This document shows, in pieces, positions 48,361-61,355 of a stretch of 64,000 nt of DNA. The DNA is from Prunella strophiata. Lineage: Eukaryota; Chordata; Aves; Passeriformes; Prunellidae. The position numbers and the translations under genes were made by a program. Each line of letters opens with the position of its first letter. Position 1 is the first letter of the stretch. Where the stretch lies: assembly GCA_036583965.1 (NCBI GenBank), contig JAZBQD010000014.1, positions 66,556,395 to 66,620,394 on the forward strand, written 5' to 3'. Below the pieces are notes generated by a model. It worked only from the letters and a program-made list of their open reading frames with translations. It was not told the origin of the DNA and did not search any database.

Positions 48361-51300
48361 TGCCTATATGCTCTCTAGTGGATGAACAGGGTTTTTACAA
48401 GGTCCCTCCTTCCCCTTCCTTTAAATGTGATCATATATGAATTGAAAGGCTTTTATTCTGCCAGCATCCCAGTCCAAGGTTTTGTGTTTCTCTAGCAACG
48501 ATGACACACTAACAACTGAAGCAGGGCAGAGAGCAGCTTCTCCCCCATCTCTCTACAGCATCAGGTGCCATCTGTGTCAGAGGAGTGAGAACACCACGTA
48601 ACTTTTGACCTGGACATTGTCAAGGACCAAGGGTAAATGGATTAGTATTAAACTCTTTTTAAAAGATGTTTTGAAGTGTATGTTTGCCACGGGTATCCAT
48701 AGAGGAAGTCCTTCAGAGGCAATTCCAGAACTGCACAAGTAACTGCATTAATCCAGAAATCAAATACCAAGTTACTGTGCTATGAATTCACCATGGAGGA
48801 GTTCTCCCTGTGCTCCCTGCCTTGCATGCCTTCTGTGCCACACTTCTCCAGGGCTCAGAAGTCCCAGCTGGAAGGAAGGAGGCTGTTAACAAATTGTTTC
48901 CTAGAAAGAGTTTGTTTCTTACACTGAAAGCATGTTGGGGAAGGATGCAAGGAGAAGGGACCCAAGTGTGACCTAAATAAAGGCCACCACAGTTGCACAA
49001 AAAACTGCTCCCTCACACAAAATAGCCAGCAGTTGGGAAGTCTGTATGATGATTCAAGACTAAGCACTGCTGCAAAAATAGGTATCTGTGCTTTAACCAT
49101 TTCTGGCTAAACTGAAGGCTTTAGGTTCCAGGAGCAATGACCTTTCATCAATCTGTTAAAACAAGCTACCTTAAAGATGATCAGAGTTTTCCCATTTTAG
49201 CAAGAAATCCTCTCCCCTCCTAGACAGCAGGTGCACAGGCTGCAAGAACCCATTTTCCTTTAGATTAGCTGTATGCATCACCTCTTAAAAATTTATAAAT
49301 CACTTAGCTTTCCAAGAGCCAAATTCCCAGTAGAGTAACTGGAATTACAGCCATGCTAGCAGTAAAGGAGGGGAGAGTTTGTTAGAGTTAGCATAATACA
49401 GTGACCAGTACTATAAATTACTTTAGGAAATGGCAGCTAATGCCCTTTCTGTGCAGGCTTGGGGGATACTATTCTCTCTGCAGTCCACTTCTGTGGAAAT
49501 TAAGGAATTTAAGTCATCTGAATGGAGAATATGGGCTTCTGCTCATCTGAAAGCATTTTTTTCCACCTAGAGGGCATAATCACCAATTACATCTAGAGAA
49601 TATAAATTTAATTATTTTTATTAGCTAATATGGTTTCTATCAGCAAGGAAAGAAAATGCACTCTCAGAACTATGATCAGAAATTAACATGTTCACAACAA
49701 ACAGCTAATCCTTGCTAGAGGAGGCACTTCTTGGGACAGGTCCTTAGAGCTGGCTGATGAAGAGGTGCTGAAGGAGGCTTTGATGAGCAGTGAAAAAAAC
49801 AAAACTGCAACAACAAAGAAAACCCTGAAACCCTTCTTCGTTCCTTCTCATCTCACCTTTTCTTTTCTTCCTGACTCTGATTTCTGAATTTTAAAAGTCT
49901 TCAAAAATATATTTTTATATTTTGTGCATTCTGCACACTGAAAGCCATGTATCTCCCCCTTTTTGGCTTTTGAAGTCTGGCATTTTCATAGACTGCCTTA
50001 CTCCGGGACTTCAATTTTGTTTTGCTTTGAAAATATTCATTAAACCAGCACATTTTTAAAATGCCTCCCTTTCTTGGTTTCTACCCACATCCCTAGGTCT
50101 TTCCACATGTCATCTTGCCCCATCTCAGATGCCTAAGGCTATGTAAGTCACCGGGTTGGCTCCTTCTCTGATCAGTGGACAGAAACTGGCCCTCCAAGGC
50201 CATTTCTCCATCTGTACACCAGTGGCTCAGGAAGAGATGAACATCCAGCTCTAGGATGCCCTTTCTCCTTGATCAAGGGGCACAGAAGAACCCAAGATTA
50301 CAGACTCAGCTTTCTGAGCTGGCTGCTTGAGCCAGGGCCAGTAATTCCTGTTTTAAGCCCTAAGTATCTATAAGGCACTGTGATACAGGGATCCATATGC
50401 AGGAAACCACCTCTGTAGCACAACCAAGCACTGCACGGGGTGAATACCTACACCACTGTGGGGAGATGGTGCTGCAGCTGGGCAAGATGGAGTTCTGCTA
50501 ATTATCACCCCAATATCACCTGGGGCAGCAAAGGGACATCAGTGCTGGTATTCTGCAGCAGGCATGGCTCTGCTGGGGCTTGGCACCTGGGTGGTTCACT
50601 CCACAGCCTCTGCCATTGTGTCTTTTGTCAGCACCACCCATGGCAGCCAAGATTAAAGCCTGCTGAAGGTGAACCTCTGAAAGCAGCACAGGCACAACCC
50701 TGGGTCTATTAAGTGCCAGGAACCACCTGCTTTGCATTGCATTCTCTTGAAAGTACAACCATCCATCAGGTTTGTCTTTTCCTTGCAAGCATCTCTAGGG
50801 GAGAGGTAGAAACATGAGTGCTGCAGTGTGACCTTCCTCCAGCTCCAACTTTTTCCCCTCTCTCTACTTCTCCCTCGCTCTGCTCCAGAGGGGTGCTGCC
50901 TGCAACCAAAACTGTGCTGCAGCACCTGTGTGCAGGGTGAATCAGCACCTTTCCCCCCAAAAAAAAGGCTGCTGGGGGAGCTGGGGCAGTTACATAAGGC
51001 TGCAGCAGCTCAGGAAAGTTGATGAAAGCGAGATGAGGCAAGAGCAGCCCTGGCAAAGCTCATCAGGAGACATAGGTGCCTCTCACAGAGGCCTTGCCAG
51101 GTAACCCTTCATGGTGAAGTGCACAGGCCATGCTGAACAGTAACTCACATTTCTCATCCCTTTACAGCAAAGACCCAATGACTTCCAGCCCTGTGTGAGG
51201 TGGTGAAGTTGGAGCTCCCTTTCTACTGCTGGCCCTGTGCAGGAAGCAGCCACTAATTGTCTAACAGCTCTGGAGTGATGAGGAGGGGCTGACAACCCCT

Positions 51301-51539
51301 TCGAGGCATGTCCTGGCTCCTCCACACACCACTGAGACTGAGACTAAGGGAACCAGGCTGCACCTTGCTGTAGGAGCTGTGTTACTCCTTAAGCATCCCT
51401 GAAGGCATCATTATATCCACTGTCATTAGGGCTCTCTCTGCTCTATGGGAAGGGAAAAGGTGACTAACGACTGCCACAGGAGAACATCCAGCTAAGCACC
51501 TTACCCACTGCACTCCAAGCTGCAGCTGGATCATTTGAA
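48361..51539. other. Noncoding, partly GC-richer, no gene seen
   Basis: The 50440-51330 part is GC-richer and produces many overlapping 60-96-codon frames on both strands, none with a domain. The AT-rich patch at 49590-49640 has several TAAT cores. A CCTTGATCAAGG palindrome lies at 50267-50278. Confidence 0.45.
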
Positions 51540-51740
51540 AACACCCAAACTGTCAACCCTCTATCACATATTATTTTAATTGACTGCCATTTCGGAAACA
51601 TCTTCCAACCTGGGAGTTTGCATCCTACTTCCAGTCTGCAAAGTCATCACAAATCCTCCCGAGCGTTTTCCACTTTCCATATTCCTTCTCGGTTTTTAGG
51701 TTTTGCATTTATATTTATTTCCAAACCACTCACAAAGCCC
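51540..51740. promoter_or_regulatory. Candidate conserved noncoding element
   Basis: Short repeat-free block with TTTTAATTGACTGCC near 51573, CATTTCGGAAAC near 51588, CCCGAGCG near 51658, and TCTCGGTTTT near 51687. Suggestive composition only. Confidence 0.25.
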
Positions 51741-51869
51741 CCCTCAAAGGGGGCTGGAATTTGCTGCTCAGAAGCATGGCATGCATATTTGTATAGCAAT
51801 GCTGACCACATTCACAAGGGACTGCTTGTGATCACTAACACATGAGACAGGAGGATTTTCCATGTGACT

Positions 51870-51925
51870 TCCTTTTTTTTTTTTTGGTTTGTTTTTTTTT
51901 TTGGTTTTTTTGGGTTTTTTTGGTC
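51870..51925. repeat. T-rich low-complexity tract (T13 plus GGTTT units)
   Basis: T13 at 51873-51885 followed by GGTTTGTTT- and GGGTTTTTTT-like units. It mirrors on the opposite strand the A-run plus CCAAAAA pattern seen at 39409-39500 and 45879-45935. Confidence 0.85.
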
Positions 51926-52589
51926 CTCTATTGGTTTTGAGTGGTTTTATATTTTGTTGGGATTTTTTTAATCACAATGTAGTAATCACAAATCCTGGGA
52001 GGAGATTTACTATATGCATTGCTGTCTCTGAGGCTGCCCTTTTCTACACCTTTAAACACATCCAGAAAACCTGTTCTTCACTCCCTGCCAGGATCTTTTT
52101 GCTTCACCACTCCCAACATGTTCCTTTTTCATGCTCCCTCCCCCTTCCTGCTCATTTGTTTTAGTAGCTCTTCCCCAGGACTCTGCAATTCTTCAAACAG
52201 TTCCTTTTGGAGGGCAGCACCTCCTTGACTACACTAAAATCCCTCCTGAAAACACATCTGCTGAACTGCTTGTAAGAAATTAGTCCTGAAAATTGTGTCT
52301 CTCTTTATATGCACCCGTGTGCCAGTTTTCCAAGCCCAGATTCACCTACCCAGGTGCACCCTAGACTTCAGCTGGGAACAACGGATTAAGAATGGGGCGA
52401 GAAACACCTCTGGTGGATCATTCTGAACACCTAAGATTTAATGTAATAGAACTATTAATAATACATAAGAAAAGAATTATCCAGAGCTTCTTAGTCAGAA
52501 AAATCTACAGCTCAAGTCCCATCTGAATCGAGGGAAGATTTTTTTTTTTTTCCTGTTCACTGGGACATGAATTAATACCAAGTACATAA
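51926..52589. other. Noncoding, no gene seen
   Basis: Pyrimidine-rich unique sequence. Overlapping frames (51889-52164 and 52019-52228 plus) start in the T tract or in Ser/Leu/Pro-rich translation of CT-rich DNA. No domain. Confidence 0.5.
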
Positions 52590-53020
52590 CCTACATTTCC
52601 AGTTGAACGTGCAGCATTGCATACAGCCCTCGCTTTATATTTTAGCTCCATCTTCCAAGTATAATCGTCTTAAACTTGCACTGAAATGCACTTGTCATTT
52701 GCTGCCCATTGTGACAACCATCAAGGCTTTTTTTTTTAAATCCTGTTCCCTGTTCTGTTGTTCTGAATCATTAACCCCATCTCCAATTTTAGTATTTACA
52801 GCCCTAAATTGGATGGATGGCTTGTTTTCAGCACAGGAGCCCAGATTGCAATTGCTGGTGTCGCTCTTTCTCTTAATTTTCAGCACGATGTGCACAGGGT
52901 TGAATTCTCCAAGTGGTGGGAGGCAAAGTGCTTAATGTACAAACCGGACCACATCCTCAGCCCTGGACTCAGTGGGGCCCTACATCATTAAAATTAGGCA
53001 CTTAGTTAAACGCTTTGCTG
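52590..53020. promoter_or_regulatory. Candidate conserved noncoding element
   Basis: Repeat-free apart from a T8 run, with CpGs near 52607, 52630, 52666, 52861, 52886, 52945 and 53010. Motifs include CCCTAAATTGGATGG near 52802, GATTGCAATTGCTGG near 52844, and CACTTAGTTAAACGC near 53000. The 110-codon frame at 52603-52935 (plus) is opposed by another and has no domain, so noncoding constraint is favoured over coding. Confidence 0.33.
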
Positions 53021-53694
53021 AATCAGTGCCAACAGCCCAGAGCCTAAAAGCCCTGAGCACCTTCTTTAAAAGCAAATCTTCTCCCCACTCCACTCCAGTG
53101 CAACCAAAAAGTTTCTAGCACACACACAAACTTATCTTTGCTCTCTCAAACGGTGTCTAATTCAAGCTTCTAATCTTGTGGCTTTTTATCTTACTCATTG
53201 CTCCCTGAATGTGGAATTCACTATCTATTTTCAAAAGGGAAGTAAGTACAACCACTGTTTCCTAGACAACAGAAGAGCAAAATTAACTCTTCCCTCACCC
53301 CTCCCAAAACACAGACAGAAATATTAAGTTTTACTATGAACCACAGTAAAGAGGAGCTGCCTCTGAAATAACCTCTGAGGTTATAAAGCAGTGCATGGGG
53401 GAAAAAGAGAGTGCCACGCTGCTACATCACCTTGCCTTTCACTCCACAGACCTTCACAAGCAAAACACAATTAGCCTGGGCTACAGAATCTACAGACTCA
53501 TCTTGACTTATGGTAATTAGAACAGAGAGAAGAAATTCCAAAAATTTTATTCATTTAACATGGGTAAAAATTCCTGCTTTTGCAGCAGGGCGCACAAAGA
53601 GAAAATTGCAGTTGATTGTCTTTGCATGACATTTCTGTGCACACCAGCAGTGATCTCTTCTCTAAGGTTACCTCTCCTCTAAGGACACTCCCCA
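53021..53694. other. Noncoding, no gene seen
   Basis: Unique sequence. A frame at 53555-53974 (139 codons, minus) runs antisense through the adjoining CR1 and is not a gene. Confidence 0.5.
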
Positions 53695-53943
53695 AGGGAA
53701 TTGCCTGAAGTTGTGTCAGGGGACGTTTAGACTGGATATGAGGAAAAGCTTCTTCACCCAGAAGGTGGAACAGGCTCCCCAGGGCAGTGGTTGCAGCACT
53801 GAGCCTGACAGAGTTTTTAAGAAGTGTTTGGACAATGTTCTCAGGGACATGGTGTGACTCTTGGGGTGTCCTGTGCAGGGACTCAATGTTGGACTCAATT
53901 TTCCTTAAGGGCCCCTTCCAACTCAGCATATTCCCTGATTCTG
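53695..53943 (+). mobile_element. CR1 LINE 3' end (plus strand)
   Basis: Shows the 3' end pattern of a CR1 subfamily common in neoavian birds: TAGACTGGATATGAGGAAAA near 53728, GAACAGGCTCCCCAGGGCAG near 53767, AAGTGTTTGGACAATGTTCT near 53822, GTGTGACTCTTGGGGTGTCC near 53852, and GGCCCCTTCCAACTCAGCAT near 53910. It ends at a degraded TGATTCTGA. Only about 250 bases remain and it has no coding capacity. Confidence 0.92.
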
Positions 53944-56900
53944 AGGTGTACATCACAGAGCTGCAAAGAAACAAAGTTCAAATTAAGCTGAATCTACCAT
54001 CTTGATAACTCTGTGATGGGTGGTCATCCAGCAGGATTACTGGTCTGGCTAAACTTCTCTACCTTTATAACCTGGAATCCAGTGTTGCCTCATGCTGGGG
54101 AACCTGTGCCTGCTTTTATATTATGTGCTTGTGAAACTGCTGGACTGCACTACTCTGAGGTGACACTAAAAGGGAATAAGCATTTTTAGACACCAATAAA
54201 ATGAAACTGTTTCAATTTGTTTTATATTGTAGTGTTTTGCAGTTAGTTTTACGAGCCTTGAGAATCCTGAAGTCTTTTCATGGTTATGCTCTGTAGACAT
54301 TTGCTTGGCTTGTGCCCATGCCTTACAGCCCAGACCAGAGAGATTCTTGAGACAAGCCACAATCAAATAAAAGAGATTTGGGGGAATGTTTATAAGAGAT
54401 GTGAAGAAGAGATTAATTTTCTGTGTCAGGGAAAACTCTGAAGGCACCATGCAAGTCCCCTGCAGGTATGTATTGTGCAAAAGCACAGTCTGCAAGCCTG
54501 ATACATGATCATAGCATGGTCCATGTAGCTCATGGATGTTTTCAAGGAAAACATCTACAAGATAAAGAGCATTTGCAGAATGACTGCAACTGGAAACATG
54601 GGAACACTATTACAGACTTGTATAGTTGAGAACTTGGTAATATCAGCATCTCCTCAGTTTCCCAGGAGTCAGTACCACATGGTGTCTGGTGTGAACAAGA
54701 GAGATAACAAATCTCTTCCTCCAATACAGACATGTTTGGGGTTTTTTGCTCCCTTCCCCTAGTGTACAGCACAGAAATCCATCATGCTTCCCAGCCTCTT
54801 TCCCTTTACCAAAGACATTGATGCTTGTGTAGAGTTGCATTGGTAAATGAGGAAAGAAAAAACAACAAATGAAAAAGAAAAAATACAAGTGTATGTTGTA
54901 AAGGTGGGAAGAAACAGGTTTCTTAATAGTTACCTAGTAGTGCTTAAATGCAGGCTTGGACACAACATATTCATATAAACTGTATTAGAGCAGTTGTACA
55001 TATATATATTCAGGCACATTTTCCTCCTTTCCAGGCCATGCAGATCTGCAAGCTGCCCTGAATGTCAGAGACATCCAGGGAGGGCTGCAGATAAGAATTT
55101 TAGACTTAAAAGTACAACTCACAAAATGCATTATTTGGCTGTCAAACCAGGACTTGCTAAATTAATGAAGCATTTTAATTCCCAGATCAACAGAAGCAAA
55201 GTTAATTTTGTGAAAGTGTGCTAGATTCCAAACCTATTACTATTAAGACTAACTTAAACCTCATCTACATTCTTCAGGGAACAGGAGAGGAGAATAAACA
55301 GAGGTGAAATTAAGCACAAATGTGAAGTGGGTTTTTTTTTTTTTTTTTGTTTTTTTTTTTGTTTTTTTTTTTTTTTTGACTGCAGTAATTTTGAGAAAAG
55401 AAACTTGGAGGCCTGTTAGTACTAATTCCTCATAGACTGGTCCATTTTCCTGCAGCCTACCAGATGCCATTTTCTTTATGCACACTTCTTTTTTTTTTTT
55501 TTCCTTTTCACCCTACAATGACCAGCAAATGCATTTGGTTTTGCAGAGGTTAAGCCTGTATCTCCCAAATTATTTGAGTTGTAGGAGCTGTTCAGACCTT
55601 TCATGGGTCAGGGTCCTCAGAATTAGGTTTTGTATAAACACAGTACAAGGAAATGGCCTTTTCTCTAAAGATCTTGCATAGTCTTAGGTCTCAAATGAGT
55701 CTGAAATGAGAAACAAATCTACTGAATGAAAGGAAGAAATGCAGAACAGAATGTATAGCCTTCCTTTAAAGGTACAATTTTACTTTATATTTAGAAAAGG
55801 TATGATGAATTTGATGTTCTAAGACAGAAAGTCTTGGGAAAGGGGGGCAGTGATGAGATGAGACATATGATCTCTACAGGCCAGGGAAGATTTAATTCTG
55901 AAGATTTGTCTTGCACTGTCCTTGTGAGTCCTGAGCTGATTGGCTTTGAGGCAGAGGGATGGAAAGGCCCTACTCTTCTCAGCACTGCACAGGAAATCAC
56001 CAAACAATTTGGCAAGCAGGTGACTTGGTTGACACTGGAGACACCAAGGTTCAAGTTTCTCACTCAAATCAGGCCAGTACAGACAGTAGGCCCACTTGGT
56101 AGCTTGCTAGCTCACCTAGATCCATCTTTCACCTGCTTTCACCCCTGAGCAAAGGACTGTTCCTTGACAGAAAGCAGGTGGATTTCTACAAAACCAGCTG
56201 GATAACACAGACATTTTGCAATGAGAATATTTTCACCACAAGTTCCCAAACTACATAAACCCTAAGTCTCCATCCTCACTTTCAGCATTTGACAAAGAGC
56301 TTCTGAGACAAGCCTGCATTTGGGATGCTTCTTTTACTTTTCCTGAGCCTTCTGCTTCCTAGTTGGCTCTAGGGCTCAGACAAATGGGTCCAATGGGACC
56401 AGCCAATTAACACCACATTCCTCACCTAACTTGACTCCAATCAAGATGAATTACATAAAGACAAACCTGACACAAAAATCTGGTCTCATTTCTGTGCAAC
56501 ACAGGGGTGTCCCACCAGGCCCTTCAAAGGGAAAGGCCTGAGTAAATATTTGACAAATCCAAGATTCATCAGCCCCACTCTGGCATTTTGATCAGTGGAT
56601 GTCTCTAGGATAATAAAAAGTGGGACCTGAAGGGACAAATGCCCTTCATGTGGCAACCATGGAAGAATTGTCATCTTTTTATCCCGCATTAATGCCACAA
56701 AAGAAGGTACTCACAAAGATACTTTTAGGGATAGGAATCCAGATCTGCACTCCCTCTACAGACACCAGACAAAAAGCTCCTCAGTGGAATGCAGAGCAAC
56801 AACATTTGGCTCCAATAAGACATTTCAGAACTGGAGCCTCTCATTCTCCAGTGATTATGGAGGATGCCAAGAAATAAAATCCTCCTTGCAAATACCTCCA

Positions 56901-58079
56901 AAGGCTCCAGGCTGCATTGAAAGGACAGTTTTATATTAAGATGATAGCACAGATTCAACTTTTCTGGGCTTCAATATCAAATTTTCTTTACCAAGACATT
57001 GACACACTTCATAAAACTGCTCAGGGCTCCTCAGAGAAAAAGCACTAAGTTAAAACTAAACCATCACTGCTTCCATAGAAAATGAATATGAGATTTAACA
57101 ATGTATTTCTGTGCTTGCAAAAATGGGTAGGAAGACTAAAATAATTGTCCTGATTTTCAGTGTCTAACTTTAGACACCCAAATTTGAAAATTTAGGTCAT
57201 GTGACAGTCTATACTATTTAAATCTCATCCTCTGGATTACAGCAACATGAAGCCACCTTTTACTGCTCCTGTGGTTGTGATTTTAAAATGAAAACTGTTC
57301 AGGGTATGAAGTTTTTCCCTGTGTTAAAATGTCCTGAAAACTCCATCAATGTATTTATCAGCACTAGGAATGACAGCAACTTCAAACTTGGTGCATTTTA
57401 TTTTGGAGAATTAACCATTAAGGAAGGCCTCTGTGTGCCTGGAAATGCAGCACCTTTGCCAAGTTTATCAATAGACAGAAGCAAAATTGCTGTCAACCTG
57501 ACCTGGACAATTGCAAAGGGTTCATTATTCATGCTCATTCAATTTCTGGCCGTTTTGCTGAGACAAGGATGATACTCAGTGCCAATTGAGATGGTGGTTT
57601 GGACATGGACACTTTCCCACTATAAACTGGACCACATCCACTGGCTTATTTCATCCACTGAACAGCTGTTGCAAGAAAAAAAAAAATCCTGATCCAAGCC
57701 AGTGTCCCAGAGGTAAGGGATCCTGTAAAAAGAAATGGCATTCAGATGTAATGTTCATAAAATTATGTTTCAATTTAAATGGCCATTTGGGAATAGAGAA
57801 ATACAAAGAGTCTTTTTAACCCTTTGCTTTCTAGCTTTGAAAATAGCCAAGCTCATAGAACTTTGACCCCAAAAGCCCAAAAACCTGCCCTCTCATGCAG
57901 TTTGCCACATGAAGTTTCAAAGGAGGGACAGACTTTCCTGAGTGTGTAACTAAGACACAAAGGTCAGGAGGAGAAACTATTAAAAACATCCCTTTTTGTA
58001 TGGGGGGTTTGAACAGTACTTTTGAAATTGCATTTATGCTGAACTGTAATATTTTAAGGGTGTGCCACTATTATGTGAA
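53944..58079. other. Noncoding, no gene seen
   Basis: About 4.1 kb of unique sequence interrupted by T-rich tracts (55332-55377 and 55489-55502). Frames up to 109 codons (54166-54495 minus; 55834-56148 plus, 104 codons) have no domain. No other repeat family was recognised. Confidence 0.45.
55332..55377. repeat. Interrupted poly-T tract
   Basis: 46 bases of T broken by two single G residues. On the minus strand no AATAAA lies at the expected distance, so it is not called a retrocopy tail. Confidence 0.95.
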
Positions 58080-58250
58080 CATCATCCCAACTCTTTGGTA
58101 TTGATTACATAATAAAGATATGTGACAGCTTCTTGCAAACATTTGCATTCATTATTTCCCACTATTATTCAGGTCAAGTATCTTTATCACTAAAGCTGTA
58201 GAATAAACCTTATTTATTTTGGTTCATCTGTTTGCTCCCTAGAGAGAAAA
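58080..58250. promoter_or_regulatory. Candidate conserved noncoding element (AT-rich)
   Basis: Short repeat-free block with TTGATTACATAATAAAG near 58102, GCAAACATTTGCATTCATTA near 58135 (an ATTTGCAT octamer), and TTATTTTGGTTCATCTG near 58212. POU/homeodomain texture; low confidence. Confidence 0.22.
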
Positions 58251-59739
58251 TGGCACACACAATTAGAAATCTAAAAAAACCCTATTTTGCTTGCATTTTC
58301 TATGCATATTTAAAGAACCTTCCAAGAATACAACAGTCGGAAAATGGGAGAAATCACATTTCCTTTGAATCATTCATGTAGTTCTATGCCTTGAACGTAA
58401 ACAATTTCTTCTTTAGCTGTTCTTATTTATATAATAGACCACCTGTCACACTGCAACAGCATCACAGTAGTTTCCAGAAGTCCAGTAATGTCAGAAACAC
58501 AGGATTTCAACAATCCTCAGCTTGCCTATTTACCTTGATTTCAGAAAGCTGAGTACACATGATAGGAGTGGAAAACACCAGAAGTGAGAATTGTCATGCT
58601 GGAAAATGCCTGCCCTGTTGTGTACATCCTTCTTACCACTCTGGTTTTCATACACTTGCCTGGTCACTCATGTGCAGCTGCTGTGGTAACACCTGCTCTA
58701 AAGCAATACCCAAGGCTTTCTCTTTCTTTGTGAACTTTTAGGGCTAAAGAACTCCTGAGCAGCTGAACTACAGAAGGACTTAGTTGCAAACATCTTAGTG
58801 ATGTCCTTGCAGATGTCCTGGGACTCAGAAGCCATGAAGTGACTTCTGAAGACAGGATGGGGTCTCCCACATGGTTTCTGAGCTCCAGAAAGCACAACCT
58901 TTATCTAAGTGCAGTCACATATGGTTGTAAGTGTCTGTACACCCATAAAGTCTGCTTTAATTACCCATGCAGCATATTGCATGCTTATATTAATGATGCC
59001 TTCACATCTGCAACACAAAAATAGGAGGCACAAAGAGGTTTGGGAATGGTGTAGGATTTCATATCACAGCATCAACTACAAGGTGATTTCTGAACAGACC
59101 AGTCTCCAGCTCCTCAAAAAAACCCACTCTGTGGGGTTCCATCTTAGTGGCATCCAAAACTCAACTGAAAGGCTCCTATTCCCTCTGAATCCAAAGACCC
59201 ATGGTGGAGGACATAATTTTGAGATAGACAGAGAAGAAAACCCAAACTGAAAAGATGTTCCCTCCCCCAGCATCTGCCAGTTTGTTTATCTGCCTCTGCC
59301 TGAGCTGCTTGGCAAAACATGAGGCATATAATGCTGTCAAGAACCAAAATCCAAGTCCATTGAGATGGCAAAGGACCAGGAGGCAGGGAACCAGGCATCT
59401 CCTGGCCTCTGCCAGTGCCATCCAATGAGTCTGGATGCACCTCCTGTCATTCAGGTGTGCTTTACATATAGTTCACATTCCAACTTTTTTTTTTTTTTGC
59501 TTGTTGTTAGGACTGTATGCTTGCTAAGAGAGGGACTTGTGGGTCTTTGCAGTATACAGTGAAGAGGAAAATGAGCCCATAGGCATCCTGTGGCCATCAA
59601 AATGCAAACTATTAATTGTTTCCAAGAATCCAGTCCACCTTCACCAAGTAAAGACAAACATCAGAAAATCAGGAGAAAAAGAGAACTCCTGCTCTTGACT
59701 GCTCTAAAGCAACCACTGAAGACCAAACCAAGCATATAA
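58251..59739. other. Noncoding, no gene seen
   Basis: Unique sequence with T14 at 59485-59498. The 113-codon frame at 58909-59250 (plus) is opposed by several minus frames and shows no domain. Confidence 0.5.
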
Positions 59740-60238
59740 GGTCCTGGTTTTGCTCAGACAGGGTTAATTTTCCTCCCAGTAGCTCGTACAGTGCTGTGTT
59801 TTGGATTTAGGATGAGAATAATGTTGATAACTCACTGCTGTTCTGGTTGTGGCTAAGCAGGGTTTATACCAACTCACAAAGACTTTTCAGTTTCTCACAC
59901 CTCCCCACCTGAGATGTGGCTGGGGGCACAGGGAGCTGGGAGGGGACACAGCAGGGACAGCCCACCCCAAGTGGCCAAAGGGACATTCCACACTGGTATG
60001 GTGTCATGCTCAGTATTTAAAATGGGGGCAAAGCTGTTTGGGGGCTGCTGTTCAGGAACTGGCTGGGCTCCAGTCAGGTGCTGGTGAGCAATTGCATTGT
60101 GCATAATTTGTTTTCTATATTCTTTTATTACTGTAATTCTTTTTGCCCGGTTAAACTATCTCAACCTATGAATTTTACTTCTAGCTTCCCCATTCCACTG
60201 GGGGCAGAGGGGGAATGAGCAAGTGGGTTAAACCACAT
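59740..60238 (+). mobile_element. Solo LTR of an avian endogenous retrovirus
   Basis: Roughly 500 bp with the layout of a retroviral LTR that I recognise as common in bird genomes. It starts GTCCTGGTTTTGCTCAG, then CAGTGCTGTGTTTTGGATTT near 59791, GGGAGGGGACACAGC near 59938, a TATA-like TATTTAAAA at 60014-60022 in the U3 part, GAGCAATTGCATTGTGCATA near 60087, and GGGTTAAACCACA at the 3' edge. The first base of the usual terminal dinucleotide seems mutated. No primer-binding site follows and no polypurine tract precedes it. No second LTR lies in the window, so it is a solo remnant from LTR recombination. No coding sequence. A clear target-site duplication was not found. The family name needs a repeat library. 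Confidence 0.85.
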
Positions 60239-61355
60239 GCTCCAACTTGTTCCTTCTTAGAATTGCAAAGTGTCAGGTATTATTAAGCTTGGAGAGAGAG
60301 AAGGGGAGCTAGCACACCCCAGAAATAAGAGATACACAGGAACAGTTGCAATGCACATGCTATTGGATAGATTATCTTTAGGTCTCATATAGAGTAAACT
60401 CAAAAGGAATACTTCTTCCACAAATGTAAACATTCTCTTGCAGGGCTGTACTTGTTTAACATCCACTGCTGAATATTAGTTGCTCCCCACATATTGCAAT
60501 GACACAGTGCAGTTAAGCAAACACCACTACTGCACAAGAGGGTCGGTTTTAATACAGGCAAATGAATTAAACTAGACATAAGCAGGTTATGAAATAATGA
60601 GAGAGTTGCCAAGAATCAAAGAAGAGATTGAATTTAAGCATTATTAAAATGACAAAACTTGGGATCACCAACTGTAAACAATTTTCATCACCTAATTAAA
60701 CAGCCCATTAGTGTTTTCAAAAGAGATGGCTGGCGGTGGCCACTCAGAAAAACTGTTGACTTTGCATTGGTTTGTGCTCTCAGTTATGGAGCTGATTTCA
60801 AACAAGCCCTTCCCCTATGCAATTCATTACAATCACATCAAATCCTCTGTGTAATGCTGCTCATGCTGGAATCCAACCTGAGCCTGTAGTGCCCAGCACT
60901 GGGGCTGCATCTGACTGTACAACACCAAGCACCCCAGGGCTGCACAGAGCACAGGAGGAGGTGAGAGCACTGCCCATCACCTCAATAACCCTCCTGGATT
61001 AAGATTATTTAGTGTGCAAAATAATTTTATATATATATATGTATGTATATATATATATATATACATAGATAAGAAGCTGGGTTTAGGGGCAGGGAAGAAA
61101 CACTACACATCTAATTCTGATTTCATTCTTACACTGAGTTAAACAATATGAAATGACCAAGCAGAATCTAAAGTGTATGTTATGAAGTTACACTGCCAAT
61201 GAAAAATGAAAATTCCTAGAGAAAAGTTAATTTCTATAAAAATTTCGAAGTATGCTGAGCCCCCACTGACAAGGAATGTTGCAGTTGTGAAGAATTCTTC
61301 TGTCCAAAGTTTCTCAGAAGTCTCTAACCACCCACTGGCATCAATTTAGAAACAA
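60239..61355. other. Noncoding, no gene seen
   Basis: Unique AT-rich sequence containing a TA/TATG microsatellite at about 61027-61067. Frames up to 76 codons without domains. Confidence 0.5.
61027..61067. repeat. (TA)n microsatellite with GTATG interruption
   Basis: Alternating TA units broken once by GTATGTA, about 40 bp in all. Self-complementary and probably length-variable. Confidence 0.93.
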
